From Cloacibacterium rupense (GTDB lineage: Bacteria; Bacteroidota; Bacteroidia; Flavobacteriales; Weeksellaceae), in the NCBI RefSeq assembly GCF_014645495.1, contig NZ_BMLV01000007.1, forward strand, positions 1-64,000: 64,000 nucleotides of DNA. The letters are read 5' to 3'. Below are positions 41,313 through 50,053 of the stretch, in pieces. Position 1 is the first letter of the stretch. Each line of letters opens with the position of its first letter. The translations under genes and the position numbers were made by a program. Below the pieces are notes generated by a model. The model worked only from the letters and a program-made list of their open reading frames with translations, ran no database searches and was not told the DNA's origin.

Positions 41313-42092
41313 AAAAATAATATTATTGATGTAATTTTTATAATCCTTCACGAAAACTGCATCTTGAGAATTGATAAATTCTTCTGTCAATTTCTTTAAG
41401 TTAAAAGTTTCTCTATCTAAATAATTGGCAGTAAAACCCCAACTTTCTACTTCAGAAATCAAGTTCCAAAGCAGTTCTTTGTGGTGGCGTTGTTCCATTT
41501 CTACCATTAAAGTTGGTTGATGTTTCAAAATGGTTTCTTTAGCCCCACGAAGCGTTTTCATCTCGTTTCCTTCTACATCAATTTTGATAAAATCTAATTT
41601 TTTCAAATTCTTCAAAGGCTCAAAATCATCTAATTTCACCACTTTTACTTTTTCAATCACAAATTTTTCTTCATTTTCTTCGTGGAAATCTACTTGTAAT
41701 GTTCCTCTAGAATTTACTTTTTCGCCTTTTAAAATAGGAATTTTAAATTCTGCAACAGTGTTTTCATCCGACAAAGCCACCGAAAAAAGATTCACTTTTG
41801 GGAACAATCTTTTCAATTTTTTATTCAAAGCTCTATTCGGTTCAAAAGCATAAATATTTTGTGGAAAAAGATGATATTCTAATTGATATAGAAAATGCCC
41901 AACATTAGCACCAACATCCATAAAAACAGCATCTTTAGGGAGAAATTCTGTCAACCAAAGCAATTCTGGCTCTACTTTTCTTTCGAAAATATTTTCTCTA
42001 GAAAGTTGAACTTGTTTTTTAAAAAACCTTTGTTTATAAATCTGTGGAATGATATATTGAGAAGTTTCTGTTAAAAAATGATAAATGCTCAT
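41298..42092 (-). CDS. FkbM-family SAM-dependent methyltransferase
   Basis: 264 residues from the ATG at 42092; an upstream in-frame TTG is less likely and would overlap the next gene. SAM-binding motif I is VFMDVGANVGHFLYQLE, followed by YAFEPN (motif II) and LDFIKIDVEGNEMKTLRGA, the FkbM signature. It O-methylates a sugar or polyketide hydroxyl; with a flippase and glycosyltransferases on either side, a surface-glycan sugar is the likely target. Confidence 0.88.
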   Translation of the reverse strand: MSIYHFLTETSQYIIPQIYKQRFFKKQVQLSRENIFERKVEPELLWLTEFLPKDAVFMDVGANVGHFLYQLEYHLFPQNIYAFEPNRALNKKLKRLFPKVNLFSVALSDENTVAEFKIPILKGEKVNSRGTLQVDFHEENEEKFVIEKVKVVKLDDFEPLKNLKKLDFIKIDVEGNEMKTLRGAKETILKHQPTLMVEMEQRHHKELLWNLISEVESWGFTANYLDRETFNLKKLTEEFINSQDAVFVKDYKNYINNIIFIAKS

Positions 42093-42117
42093 TGATTGGA
42101 TGATAGATTTTGATTGT

Positions 42118-43158
42118 TTACAACAGTGCAAAAATAGTTTTTTCTAATTGTTTTAAGACTTTTTCTTTGCTGAAATTTTCCTGAAAATCATATTCTAAAT
42201 GTTTTTGATGAGGATATAACTGTCCTTCTATATTGTCTATTTCAGGAATAATAAAAGAATATTTCGAAGGATAATTTTCTGGAAAAATCGCCAATTTTCC
42301 ATATTTAATAGCATCGCCAATGTTTCCGCTCATTTTGGTAATTCCATAAATTTCTTTTTGACTAAAAAACTTTGTTTCTTGTTGAATAGGACACCACAAA
42401 ATATCGGCTTTTTGCATATAATCATCAAAAACATTTTGAGGCACTTTTTCTGTGAAATATTTGAAGGAAATGTTTCCTGGCTTATTTTTCTCAAAATCTT
42501 GAAGCATTTCTAATTCCTTTCCTTGCACTTTTCCGAGAAAAATAATTTCAAAAAGAAAATGAAATATTTGAATTGATTTTAAAACTCTTTCATAATCTCG
42601 TCTTTTCCGTGAAACCGCTCCCGGAATTACAATAGTGAAAGTTTCGCTTTCAGGTTTTTCGAAAAATTTAGTGTAAAAAAGAGGTAAATTGCTGTAATTT
42701 TCTTTGGTTAAATTCTCATCTAAAACCAAAAGATTTTTCGCTTTTTGGTAAACATTCGATTTCTTCAACAAACCTTCTTTCAACAATAATTTCAAACGAT
42801 ATTTAAAATCTTCTTTGAAAACAGAACTCAACAAATTAAAATTTGTAGCTTTCACAAAATTCAAATTATGACAAATAATCGAAGTATTAAATTTCTCTGC
42901 AATTTTCTCAAAAACATTGAAATAACGATGAACGGTTCCGATAATAATCAAATCATAATTTTTAGTTTGAAGTTGTTCGAAAATCGTTTGATGGTTTGAT
43001 TTTATTTTGTTCTCAATTCCCTGCAAATCCAATGTTTTCAGAATTTTTTCGCTGAAATAATAATCCACAGAAAACGCCGTGGAATCATTCATTAATTCCA
43101 TAAAATTCAGCACAATTTCTGCGTGAGTATCCAGTTCTATATATGCGATTTTTTTCAA
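42118..43158 (-). CDS. Probable GT-B glycosyltransferase, unassigned
   Basis: 346 residues. Two alpha/beta halves are suggested: an N-terminal part with KIAYIELDTHAEIVLNF and YDLIIIGTVHRYF, and a C-terminal part with FTIVIPGAVSRKRRDYERV, FEIIFLGKVQGKELEML and ADILWCPIQ...MSGNIGDAIKYGKLAIFPE. The second half has the layout of a GT-B nucleotide-sugar domain (a GAVSRKRRDY turn and a late acidic/glycine segment). No close family recognised. It lies five bases from the amidohydrolase stop and upstream of fkbM, so it belongs to the glycan group. Confidence 0.65.
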   Translation of the reverse strand: MKKIAYIELDTHAEIVLNFMELMNDSTAFSVDYYFSEKILKTLDLQGIENKIKSNHQTIFEQLQTKNYDLIIIGTVHRYFNVFEKIAEKFNTSIICHNLNFVKATNFNLLSSVFKEDFKYRLKLLLKEGLLKKSNVYQKAKNLLVLDENLTKENYSNLPLFYTKFFEKPESETFTIVIPGAVSRKRRDYERVLKSIQIFHFLFEIIFLGKVQGKELEMLQDFEKNKPGNISFKYFTEKVPQNVFDDYMQKADILWCPIQQETKFFSQKEIYGITKMSGNIGDAIKYGKLAIFPENYPSKYSFIIPEIDNIEGQLYPHQKHLEYDFQENFSKEKVLKQLEKTIFALL

Positions 43159-43162
43159 AAAA

Positions 43163-44842
43163 TTAATAACTTTGTTTATTTATCTTTTTTTCTGTCACTA
43201 TTATATTATCAATATCAAAATTAAAATAAACTTGTATTCCATCAACCCAAGTTTCCAAAACCTTAGTTTTCAAAATATCTCTTTCATCAATATTCATTAA
43301 ATCCTGATTCATAATAATAAAATCTGCATTTTTTCCTACTTCCAAACTTCCTCTTACTTTCTCTTGAAACACCGATTTTGCTGCCCAAATTGTCATTCCA
43401 CGCAATGTTTGTTCTCTGGTTAAAGCATTCTCTTTTTGGAAACCATTTTCAGGATAATTCTGCGCATCTTTTCTGGCAACCGAAGCCAAAAACGTTTTAA
43501 ATGGATTGATATCTTCCACAGGAAAATCAGTTCCCAACGCAACCCAACCGTTTTGTTTCAACAAATCTTGATAAGCATACGCTGTTTTTATACGTTCACT
43601 TCCCAATCTTTCTTCCGCCCAATACATATCAGAAGTTGCGTGAGTTGGCTGAACAGACGGAATGATATTATATCTTCCAAAATATTGAAAATCAGCAGAA
43701 TTTACAATTTGCGCGTGTTCTATTCTCCATCTTTTATCGTTTTTGCCTTTTAGAACATCTCCATAAATTTTCAAAATTTCTCGGTTGGCAGAATCACCGA
43801 TGGCGTGAGTACACATTTGCAAATCACTATTAACCAATTTTTTAGCTAACTTTTTAAAATGTTCTTTATCGCTCAAAAGAAAACCTTTCCAATTCGGTTT
43901 ATCGTGATAATCGCTCAGCAAACACGCACCTCTACTTCCCAAAGCGCCGTCAGCATAGACTTTAAAACCACCAACAGTTATTTTTCCGTTGGTATAACGT
44001 CCCTTTTTTATCCATTTTTCGTAATAATTAGGATTATCTTCCAACAAAGCGAAAATATTCATTTTCAGTACATTTTGCTTTTGAGACTTTTCTAAAAGAG
44101 ACAAAGTATGTTTAGAAATTCCACAATCGTGAAGCGAAGTTAAACCAAAAGCAAAACACTCTTTTTGCAATTCCCCGAAATATTTAATCGCCAAATCATC
44201 TTCAATCGCAGGAATTACTTTTTCTACCAAATCCATCGCATTATCGACCAAAATACCCGTCAATTTACCATTTTTTTGTTCGATTTCTCCACCTAAAATT
44301 TTAGTATCAACCGTAATTTTTGCTAAATCCAATGCTTTTTGATTGGCAACAGCAGCGTGACCGTCAATTCTCTTTAAATAAACCGGACGATTAGGAAACA
44401 ATTCATCTAATTTTTCCTTTGTTGGAAATTCTTTAACTGTCCAATCATTCTGATCCCAACCTCTTCCATATAACCAAAATTTAGGGGCAGTTTTGCTGTA
44501 TTTTTTGATTTTTTCTACAATTTCATCCCAAGATTTAGTCCCAACCAAATCGCTTTTCCATCGATCGGTTGCATAACCTGTGAAATGACAATGCGCATCT
44601 ATAAAACCTGGATAAATTGACTTTTGTTGAGCATCTATTTTTTGAGTTGAGATGTAATTTTTTAAAATTTCTTTTCCACCAATTGCCACAATTTTTCCTT
44701 TGGAAATCGACATTGCTTCTGCAATATCAAAATTCTGATTTACGGTGTAAATTCGGGCATTATAAACAATTAAATCTACTTTTTTTTGTGCGGAAAAAAT
44801 TCCGACGAACAAAAGCAAGAATATGATGAATTTATTTTTCAT
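43163..44842 (-). CDS. Exported amidohydrolase of the YtcJ type
   Basis: 559 residues with a signal peptide (MKNKFIIFLLLFVGIFSAQ). Metal motifs: YPGFIDAHCHFTGY (HxH), GFKVYADGALGSRGA with a central Lys/Asp site, QMCTHAIGDSANR, RIEHAQIV and LGTDFPVEDINPF (Asp), in the order of amidohydrolase family 3. It probably hydrolyses an amide or N-formyl/carbamoyl bond in the periplasm. It sits between glycosyltransferases with 4- and 19-base gaps, an odd partner for glycan synthesis, so it may be a passenger in the operon. Confidence 0.85.
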   Translation of the reverse strand: MKNKFIIFLLLFVGIFSAQKKVDLIVYNARIYTVNQNFDIAEAMSISKGKIVAIGGKEILKNYISTQKIDAQQKSIYPGFIDAHCHFTGYATDRWKSDLVGTKSWDEIVEKIKKYSKTAPKFWLYGRGWDQNDWTVKEFPTKEKLDELFPNRPVYLKRIDGHAAVANQKALDLAKITVDTKILGGEIEQKNGKLTGILVDNAMDLVEKVIPAIEDDLAIKYFGELQKECFAFGLTSLHDCGISKHTLSLLEKSQKQNVLKMNIFALLEDNPNYYEKWIKKGRYTNGKITVGGFKVYADGALGSRGACLLSDYHDKPNWKGFLLSDKEHFKKLAKKLVNSDLQMCTHAIGDSANREILKIYGDVLKGKNDKRWRIEHAQIVNSADFQYFGRYNIIPSVQPTHATSDMYWAEERLGSERIKTAYAYQDLLKQNGWVALGTDFPVEDINPFKTFLASVARKDAQNYPENGFQKENALTREQTLRGMTIWAAKSVFQEKVRGSLEVGKNADFIIMNQDLMNIDERDILKTKVLETWVDGIQVYFNFDIDNIIVTEKKINKQSY

Positions 44843-44861
44843 TGTTTAATCATTTATTATT

Positions 44862-45755
44862 TTAATTTTTTAATTTTTTAAACATTTCACTCCAACGCAA
44901 ATTTCTGATAAATGAAATTTCTTCTTTCGTTAAAACTCTAGGATTTTTCTGTTTTAAAAAAGATTTCATCGTAATAAAAAACTCCGAAAAAGATTTATTT
45001 TTCAACGAAGATTTCGCCGAAGAAATGGCAGCCAAAGGAAAATTTAAGCCAATATTGTAGAAATATTCTCCTAATTTTTCTGCTTTTTGAGATTTGTATT
45101 TGTAAGCCGTTGGGCGAAGATGTTTCACCCAAAGTTCTTTAATGGTAACTGTTTCGTAACCGTGCATTTTGCAAAGCATCACATCAATATTATCCCAACC
45201 GAGAACCGCTCTCAAACCATTCATTTTCAGAAATAATTCTTTTCGGTAAGATTTTATCGGGCCACGAACGTGATTTTTGGAAGAAAGATTTTCGAAAGTC
45301 CACTCATTTTGGTTGGTAAAATCGAGAAGTTGTGAAGTTGTATAATTGTTTGTTTTAAAGTCCTTATTGATAAAAACCACGCCCGAAACCATTCCTGCAT
45401 TTGGATTATTCTCATAAACTTCGTTTATTTTTTCTAAATAATTTTCAGGGAAAATAATGTCTGCATCAAACTTACAAACCACATCAAATTCTTCTACATT
45501 TTCGGTTTCTAAACCTTTGTTGAACGTTCTCACCACTTTTGCACCAGGCTGATGTTCAGATTTCTCTAAATTTAATACTTTGTACTTTGTACTTTGTACT
45601 TCATACTTTTCAGCAATTTCTTGGGTTTTATCGGTAGAACCATCGTTCACTATTACACATTTAAAATCCTGAAACGTCTGATTTTTCAGAGATTCTAAAG
45701 ACGGAAGAATGTTTTCTTCTTCGTTGTGAGCGGGAATAATAATTAAAAACTTCAT
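44862..45755 (-). CDS. Family 2 glycosyltransferase with an in-frame repeat insertion
   Basis: 297 residues, GT-A fold: LIIIPAHNEEENI at the N-terminus, NDGSTDKTQEIAEKY, and the DxD-type metal site in VCKFDADIIFPENY. Between the first helix and the next strand (about residues 49-60) lies EVQSTKYK, encoded by a tandem 7-base DNA repeat. It adds a sugar to a lipid-linked or surface acceptor in the cytosol. First of the run ahead of amidohydrolase, GT-B, fkbM and flippase. Confidence 0.85.
   Translation of the reverse strand: MKFLIIIPAHNEEENILPSLESLKNQTFQDFKCVIVNDGSTDKTQEIAEKYEVQSTKYKVLNLEKSEHQPGAKVVRTFNKGLETENVEEFDVVCKFDADIIFPENYLEKINEVYENNPNAGMVSGVVFINKDFKTNNYTTSQLLDFTNQNEWTFENLSSKNHVRGPIKSYRKELFLKMNGLRAVLGWDNIDVMLCKMHGYETVTIKELWVKHLRPTAYKYKSQKAEKLGEYFYNIGLNFPLAAISSAKSSLKNKSFSEFFITMKSFLKQKNPRVLTKEEISFIRNLRWSEMFKKLKN
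45576..45610. repeat. In-gene tandem of the 7-base unit GTACTTT
   Basis: Three exact and two degenerate copies of GTACTTT lie in frame in the GT2 gene, encoding roughly EVQSTKYK. Seven bases is not a codon multiple, yet the reading frame stays open through all copies. Confidence 0.7.
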
Positions 45756-45758
45756 TGA

Positions 45759-46028
45759 TTACATCAATTCATCATGCCATTCTTTGATGGTCACTTTAGA
45801 CACCAAACCTGTGGTTACAAAAGGATCGCCTTTTACAAATTCTTCGGCAGATTCTTTATCCGTAAAAATCGCCATTGCTCCTTCTCCCGGAATGGCAAAC
45901 GGACCAATTCCCAAGATTTTTCCTGCTTTTACAAATTTGTCTTCATTTTCTTGATGCGCTGGGAAAACTTCCATCATTTTTTCCATGGTAGTTTCTGGAG
46001 CGGTTTCGTATAGGACTACGGTTTTCAT
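45759..46028 (-). CDS. YciI-family protein
   Basis: 89 residues from the ATG at 46028 (MKTVVLYETAPETT); the frame before it has no family-like residues. Features are the ferredoxin-like fold with FVKAGKILGIGPFA, GEGAMAIFTDKESAEEFVKGDPFV and a final strand VTIKEW, as in YciI. A conserved His-Asp pair forms the putative active site in the family; here H35/E-rich positions are present but I cannot assign them safely. The GT2 stop is three bases downstream. Confidence 0.8.
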   Translation of the reverse strand: MKTVVLYETAPETTMEKMMEVFPAHQENEDKFVKAGKILGIGPFAIPGEGAMAIFTDKESAEEFVKGDPFVTTGLVSKVTIKEWHDELM

Positions 46029-46047
46029 AATTTTTGGTATTAAAATT

Positions 46048-46243
46048 TTGGCTAAAGCCAATTGATTTTTTTGTTTTAAAAACGGGCTGAAGCCCGTTCC
46101 TATTGATTTTGATTATTGTTTGGAATCAATTCCAAACCTAAAATATCTGTCGTTCCTACGGAACTCCCTTTCAAAATCTGCATTTTTTACAATTTTCATC
46201 GGAATAAATTCCGATGCTACAATTTCTGTCGTTCCTACGGAAC
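46048..46243. repeat. Cluster of REP-like palindromes between yciI and polA
   Basis: Six small palindromes in 200 bases: TTGGCTAAAGCCAA (46048), ACGGGCTGAAGCCCGT (46082), TTTGGAATCAATTCCAAA (46119), GTTCC-TAC-GGAAC (46152), ATCGGAATAAATTCCGAT (46198) and GTTCC-TAC-GGAAC (46231). The last four form two direct copies of one unit (a GGAAT...ATTCC hairpin, then CTGTCGTTCC and ACGGAACTCCCT), 79 bases apart. Confidence 0.75.
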
Positions 46244-46291
46244 TCCCTAAAATTCTACCATTCTCCAACTCAAGAACACTTCCACTCAAAA

Positions 46292-49153
46292 TCAATGCGC
46301 TTCCAACCAATTTTTACCAACGCCCACTTCCACCAAAAGCGGAACTTGTGTTTCCACGGCAGATTCCATTTCGGTTTTGATGAGGTAAGTTGCCACTTCT
46401 ACTTCTTCGGCGGGTGCTTCAAAAACCAATTCGTCATGAACTTGCAACAGCATTTTGGTTTTTAGTTTTTCTTTTTCAAAAACTTTGTCAATGTTAATCA
46501 TCGCAATTTTTATAATATCCGCTGCAGAACCTTGAATTGGCGCATTTACAGCGTTTCTTTCCGCGTGAGCTTTCACCACAAAATTTGCAGAATTAATGTC
46601 TTTCAAATGGCGTTTTCTGTTGAACAACGTTTCTACATAACCCAATTCTCGGGCTTTTTGCACTTGTTCTGCCATCCAAATTTTCAATTTTGGGTAGGTT
46701 TCGTAATAAGAATCGATGAGTTGTTTTGCTTCGGTTCTAGAAAGTCCGGTTTGTTCTGCCAAAGCAAAAGCACCTTGTCCGTAAATAATTCCAAAATTCA
46801 CGGTTTTTGCTTGGGAACGTTGAGTTTTGGTCACTTCTTCCAAAGGAATTCCGAATAATTTTGCAGCTGTAGAAGCGTGAATATCTTCCCCATTTTGGAA
46901 AGCTTTAATCATATTTTCTTCGCCAGAAATTTCTGCAATTAAACGCAATTCTATTTGAGAATAATCGGCAGAAATAATTTTTTTGCCTTCCCCCGAAACA
47001 AATGCACCTCGGATTTGTTGACCACGCAACGTACGAATCGGAATATTCTGCAAATTCGGGTTTACAGAAGCCAATCTTCCTGTTGCAGCAGTAGTTTGCG
47101 AGAAATTGGTATGAACTCTATTGTCGGTTTTATCAATCTGACTTGGCAACGCATCTACGTAAGTGGATTTCAGTTTTTGGTAGGTTCTGTATTCTAAAAT
47201 ATGTTTTATGATTTCGTGTTTTCCTGCCAATTTTTGCAAAACATCTTCGGAAGTAGCGTACTGTCCTGTTTTTGTTTTTTTCGCTTTCGGGTCGAGTTTC
47301 ATTTTTTCAAACAAAATTTCTCCCAACTGACGAGGAGAATTCATATTAAATTCTTCACCAGAAAGTTCAAAAATCTCCTTTTCTAAATTCCTTAAATCGT
47401 TTTCTAAATCAATGCTTTCTTGTTTCAGCCAGTTTTCATCGAGGGAAATTCCCGCCAATTCCATTTTTGCCAAAACCGTCATCAAAGGCATTTCGATTTT
47501 ATAAAATAAATCTTCGAGGTTTTCTTTTTTGAGTTGAGGCGCGAAAAGTTGGTACAATTGAAAGGCAATATCGGCATCTTCGGCAGCGTATTCTGTTGCT
47601 TCTAATAGATCTACATCACGAAAAGTTCCTTGGTTTTTTCCTTTTTTGCCAATCAATGTTTCGATGGAAACCGGTTTGTAATCGAGGTACATTTCCGAAA
47701 GATAATCCATTCCGTGTCTTCCATCAGGATTTAGTAGATAATGCGCAATCATCGTGTCAAAAAGGTTTCCTTTTATTCGTACACCGTATTGATGAAGCAC
47801 TTTTAAGTCAAATTTAAGATTATGAGCAACTTTCTGAACGACTTCTTTTTCAAAAAATGGCTTGAAAATTTCTAAAGTTTCCAGAACTTCTTCCCTTTTT
47901 TCGGAAAGTGGAATGTAATACGCCAACCCTTTTTTGTAAGAAAAACTCATTCCCACTAATTCAGCTTCCAGTTCGTTGAGCGAGGTAGTTTCGGTATCAA
48001 AACACACGACTTTTTGAGCCATTAAATTCTGAACCAACATTTTTTGCGCTTTTGGCGTGTCGATAAATTGATACAAATGGTCGTTATCTTTCACCGTTTT
48101 TTTGGTAGAAGTGGCTTGTTCTAATTCTTCGAAATTCGCAAAAAGATCGAGTTGAGTTCCGTGTTGCGAGATACGAGGTTCGAGGTTTGAGGTTTTTGAT
48201 TCAACAGTTTGCTTCGCTTCGCTCGCAATGACAGCCGATTGCTGATTGCTGATTGCTGATTGTTCATTAAATGCTCGGTACAAATTTTCGTACAATCTTC
48301 GGAATTCTATTTCATCAAAAACCTCTCTCACTTTTTCGAAATCAGGAGTTTCTAAATCATATTGTTCTTGGTGAAATTCTATCGGAGCATCACAAATAAT
48401 GGTGGCTAATTTTTTAGACAAAATCCCTCTTTCAGCCGAATTTTCTATTTTTTCTTTGAGTTTTCCTTTCAGTTGAGCGGTATTTGCCAAAAGATTTTCG
48501 ATGCTTCCGTATTCTTTTAGAAATTTTAGAGCGGTTTTTTCGCCCACTCCTTCCAAACCTGGGATGTTATCTACAGCATCTCCCATCATGGCTAGAAAAT
48601 CGATGACTTGTTTCGGATCTTCGATTTCGTATTTGGCTTTCACTTCTTCCACTCCCAAAATTTCGACATCTCCAAATTTGGAAGCTGGTTTGTAAATTTT
48701 AATTTTATCTGTCACCAACTGTGCAAAATCTTTGTCGGGCGTTACCATAAAAGTAGTATAACCCTCATTTTCGGCTTTGCAAGCAATGGTCCCGATAACA
48801 TCATCTGCTTCATAACCTTCTACACCTAAAATCGGGATGTGCATGGCTTCTAAAATCCTGTGAATATACGGAACAGCAATTTTTATCGCTTCAGGAGTTT
48901 CGGAACGATTGGCTTTATAATCTGCAAAATCATCAGTTCTTACACTGGCTTTTCCTACATCAAAAACCACCGCCAAATGAGACGGTTTTTCTCTTCTGAT
49001 GAGTTCTATTAAAGAATTGGTAAACCCAAAAATAGCGGAAGTATCAAGACCTTTGGAAGTGAGCCTAGGATTTCTGATGAGTGCGTAATAACCACGGAAA
49101 ATCATGGCATACGCATCGATAAGATAGAGTCTTTTGTCGGCAGAATTTGTCAT
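46292..49153 (-). CDS. polA: DNA polymerase I
   Basis: 953 residues. The 5'-nuclease domain (1 to about 290) has DAYAMIFR and PDKDFAQLV. The 3'-5' proofreading domain (from about 350) is active by sequence, with CFDTETTSL (DxE). The polymerase domain has ADYSQIELR (motif A), RSQAKTVNFGIIYGQG (motif B) and QVHDELVFEAP (motif C). It performs Okazaki-fragment maturation and repair synthesis. Residues about 295-330, in the linker between nuclease and proofreading domains, come from a low-complexity repeat-like insert (NQQSAVIASEAKQTVE and beyond) that other PolA linkers should lack. Confidence 0.96.
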   Translation of the reverse strand: MTNSADKRLYLIDAYAMIFRGYYALIRNPRLTSKGLDTSAIFGFTNSLIELIRREKPSHLAVVFDVGKASVRTDDFADYKANRSETPEAIKIAVPYIHRILEAMHIPILGVEGYEADDVIGTIACKAENEGYTTFMVTPDKDFAQLVTDKIKIYKPASKFGDVEILGVEEVKAKYEIEDPKQVIDFLAMMGDAVDNIPGLEGVGEKTALKFLKEYGSIENLLANTAQLKGKLKEKIENSAERGILSKKLATIICDAPIEFHQEQYDLETPDFEKVREVFDEIEFRRLYENLYRAFNEQSAISNQQSAVIASEAKQTVESKTSNLEPRISQHGTQLDLFANFEELEQATSTKKTVKDNDHLYQFIDTPKAQKMLVQNLMAQKVVCFDTETTSLNELEAELVGMSFSYKKGLAYYIPLSEKREEVLETLEIFKPFFEKEVVQKVAHNLKFDLKVLHQYGVRIKGNLFDTMIAHYLLNPDGRHGMDYLSEMYLDYKPVSIETLIGKKGKNQGTFRDVDLLEATEYAAEDADIAFQLYQLFAPQLKKENLEDLFYKIEMPLMTVLAKMELAGISLDENWLKQESIDLENDLRNLEKEIFELSGEEFNMNSPRQLGEILFEKMKLDPKAKKTKTGQYATSEDVLQKLAGKHEIIKHILEYRTYQKLKSTYVDALPSQIDKTDNRVHTNFSQTTAATGRLASVNPNLQNIPIRTLRGQQIRGAFVSGEGKKIISADYSQIELRLIAEISGEENMIKAFQNGEDIHASTAAKLFGIPLEEVTKTQRSQAKTVNFGIIYGQGAFALAEQTGLSRTEAKQLIDSYYETYPKLKIWMAEQVQKARELGYVETLFNRKRHLKDINSANFVVKAHAERNAVNAPIQGSAADIIKIAMINIDKVFEKEKLKTKMLLQVHDELVFEAPAEEVEVATYLIKTEMESAVETQVPLLVEVGVGKNWLEAH
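48163..48266. repeat. Repeat-derived insert inside polA
   Basis: Read on the minus strand it begins with four 7-base units (AATCAGC), runs through CATTGCGAGCGAAGCGAAGC, a sequence type known as a dispersed repeat in many bacteria, then ends with an 8-base series (AACCTCAA, ACCTCGAA, CCTCGTAT). It stays in frame and encodes about 34 extra residues. Confidence 0.75.
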
Positions 49154-49260
49154 AAAAGCAAAGATAAGGAAAAGTAGGAAGGTAGAAGATGGAAGGTAGA
49201 AGAAATTTGTGAGAAGTTGGGAATGAAGTTTATATTTTCGAAAAATTTCAAATTTAATCG

Positions 49261-49268
49261 TACTTTTG
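49261..49268 (+). promoter_or_regulatory. -7 box before the HipA-like kinase
   Basis: TACTTTTG five bases before the ATG at 49274. If used, the message would be nearly leaderless. No -33 TTG at the usual distance, so this is weak. Upstream (49163-49203) lies a degenerate GGAAGGTAGAAGAT series. Confidence 0.3.
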
Positions 49269-49273
49269 AAACG

Positions 49274-50053
49274 ATGAATGATTTATCTTTAAGAACTGTA
49301 ACAGTGATGCGCTACATTCTTCCACTGCGTGAAGGAGGAAGTTTGCCTGCATTGGCGGAAGCGGATGACGATTTTAAATATGTTTTGAAATTTCGAGGTG
49401 CTGGTCACGGTGTGAAAATGCTGATTTCTGAAATTTTAGGCGGAAAAATTGCTGAAATTTTAGGATTGAAAATACCAGAATTGGTTTTTGCCAACCTCGA
49501 TGTAGATTTTGGGAGAACTGAAGCCGATGAAGAAATTCAAGATTTATTGAAATTTTCTGAAGGTCTCAACTTAGGCTTGCATTATCTTTCTGGAGCAATT
49601 GCCTACGACCCAAGTATGAAAATAGATGCACTTTTAGCTTCCAAAATTGTTTGGCTAGATGCATTTATTACCAATATTGATAGAACTTTTAAGAATACCA
49701 ATTTGCTTTGGTGGCACAAAGAACTTTGGGTGATTGACAATGGTGCTTCATTTTACTTCCATCATTCTTGGCAAAATTTTGATGCTGCAGCCAAAACACC
49801 TTTCAAATATATAAAAGACCACGTTTTATTGCCTCAAGCAACAAAATTAGACGAAGCAGATGCTTTTGCAAAATCAGTTTTAAATGAAGACATTTTTAGA
49901 AAAATTGTCAATTTAATTCCTGAAGATTGGCTACAATGGAATGATGCCGATGAAACGCCTGAAGAAATAAGAGAAATTTATTTTAATTTCTTGAAAAACA
50001 GACTAGAATATTCTGAAATCTTTTTAAACGAAGCCAAAAATGCAAGAGGATAA
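49274..50053 (+). CDS. HipA-like kinase domain protein (HipA_2 type)
   Basis: 259 residues from the ATG at 49274; an in-frame ATG 19 codons upstream lies ahead of the -7 box. Kinase elements: YVLKFRGAGHGVK (nucleotide loop with Lys), the catalytic loop WLDAFITNIDRTFKNTN (Asp and Asn), and VIDNGASF (metal Asp), followed by an all-helical C-terminal part. Unlike HipA it has no N-terminal subdomain and no HipB partner. It overlaps the DUF3037 gene by 14 bases, so the two are made from one message. Its target is unknown; toxin activity is not shown. Confidence 0.82.
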   Translation: MNDLSLRTVTVMRYILPLREGGSLPALAEADDDFKYVLKFRGAGHGVKMLISEILGGKIAEILGLKIPELVFANLDVDFGRTEADEEIQDLLKFSEGLNLGLHYLSGAIAYDPSMKIDALLASKIVWLDAFITNIDRTFKNTNLLWWHKELWVIDNGASFYFHHSWQNFDAAAKTPFKYIKDHVLLPQATKLDEADAFAKSVLNEDIFRKIVNLIPEDWLQWNDADETPEEIREIYFNFLKNRLEYSEIFLNEAKNARG

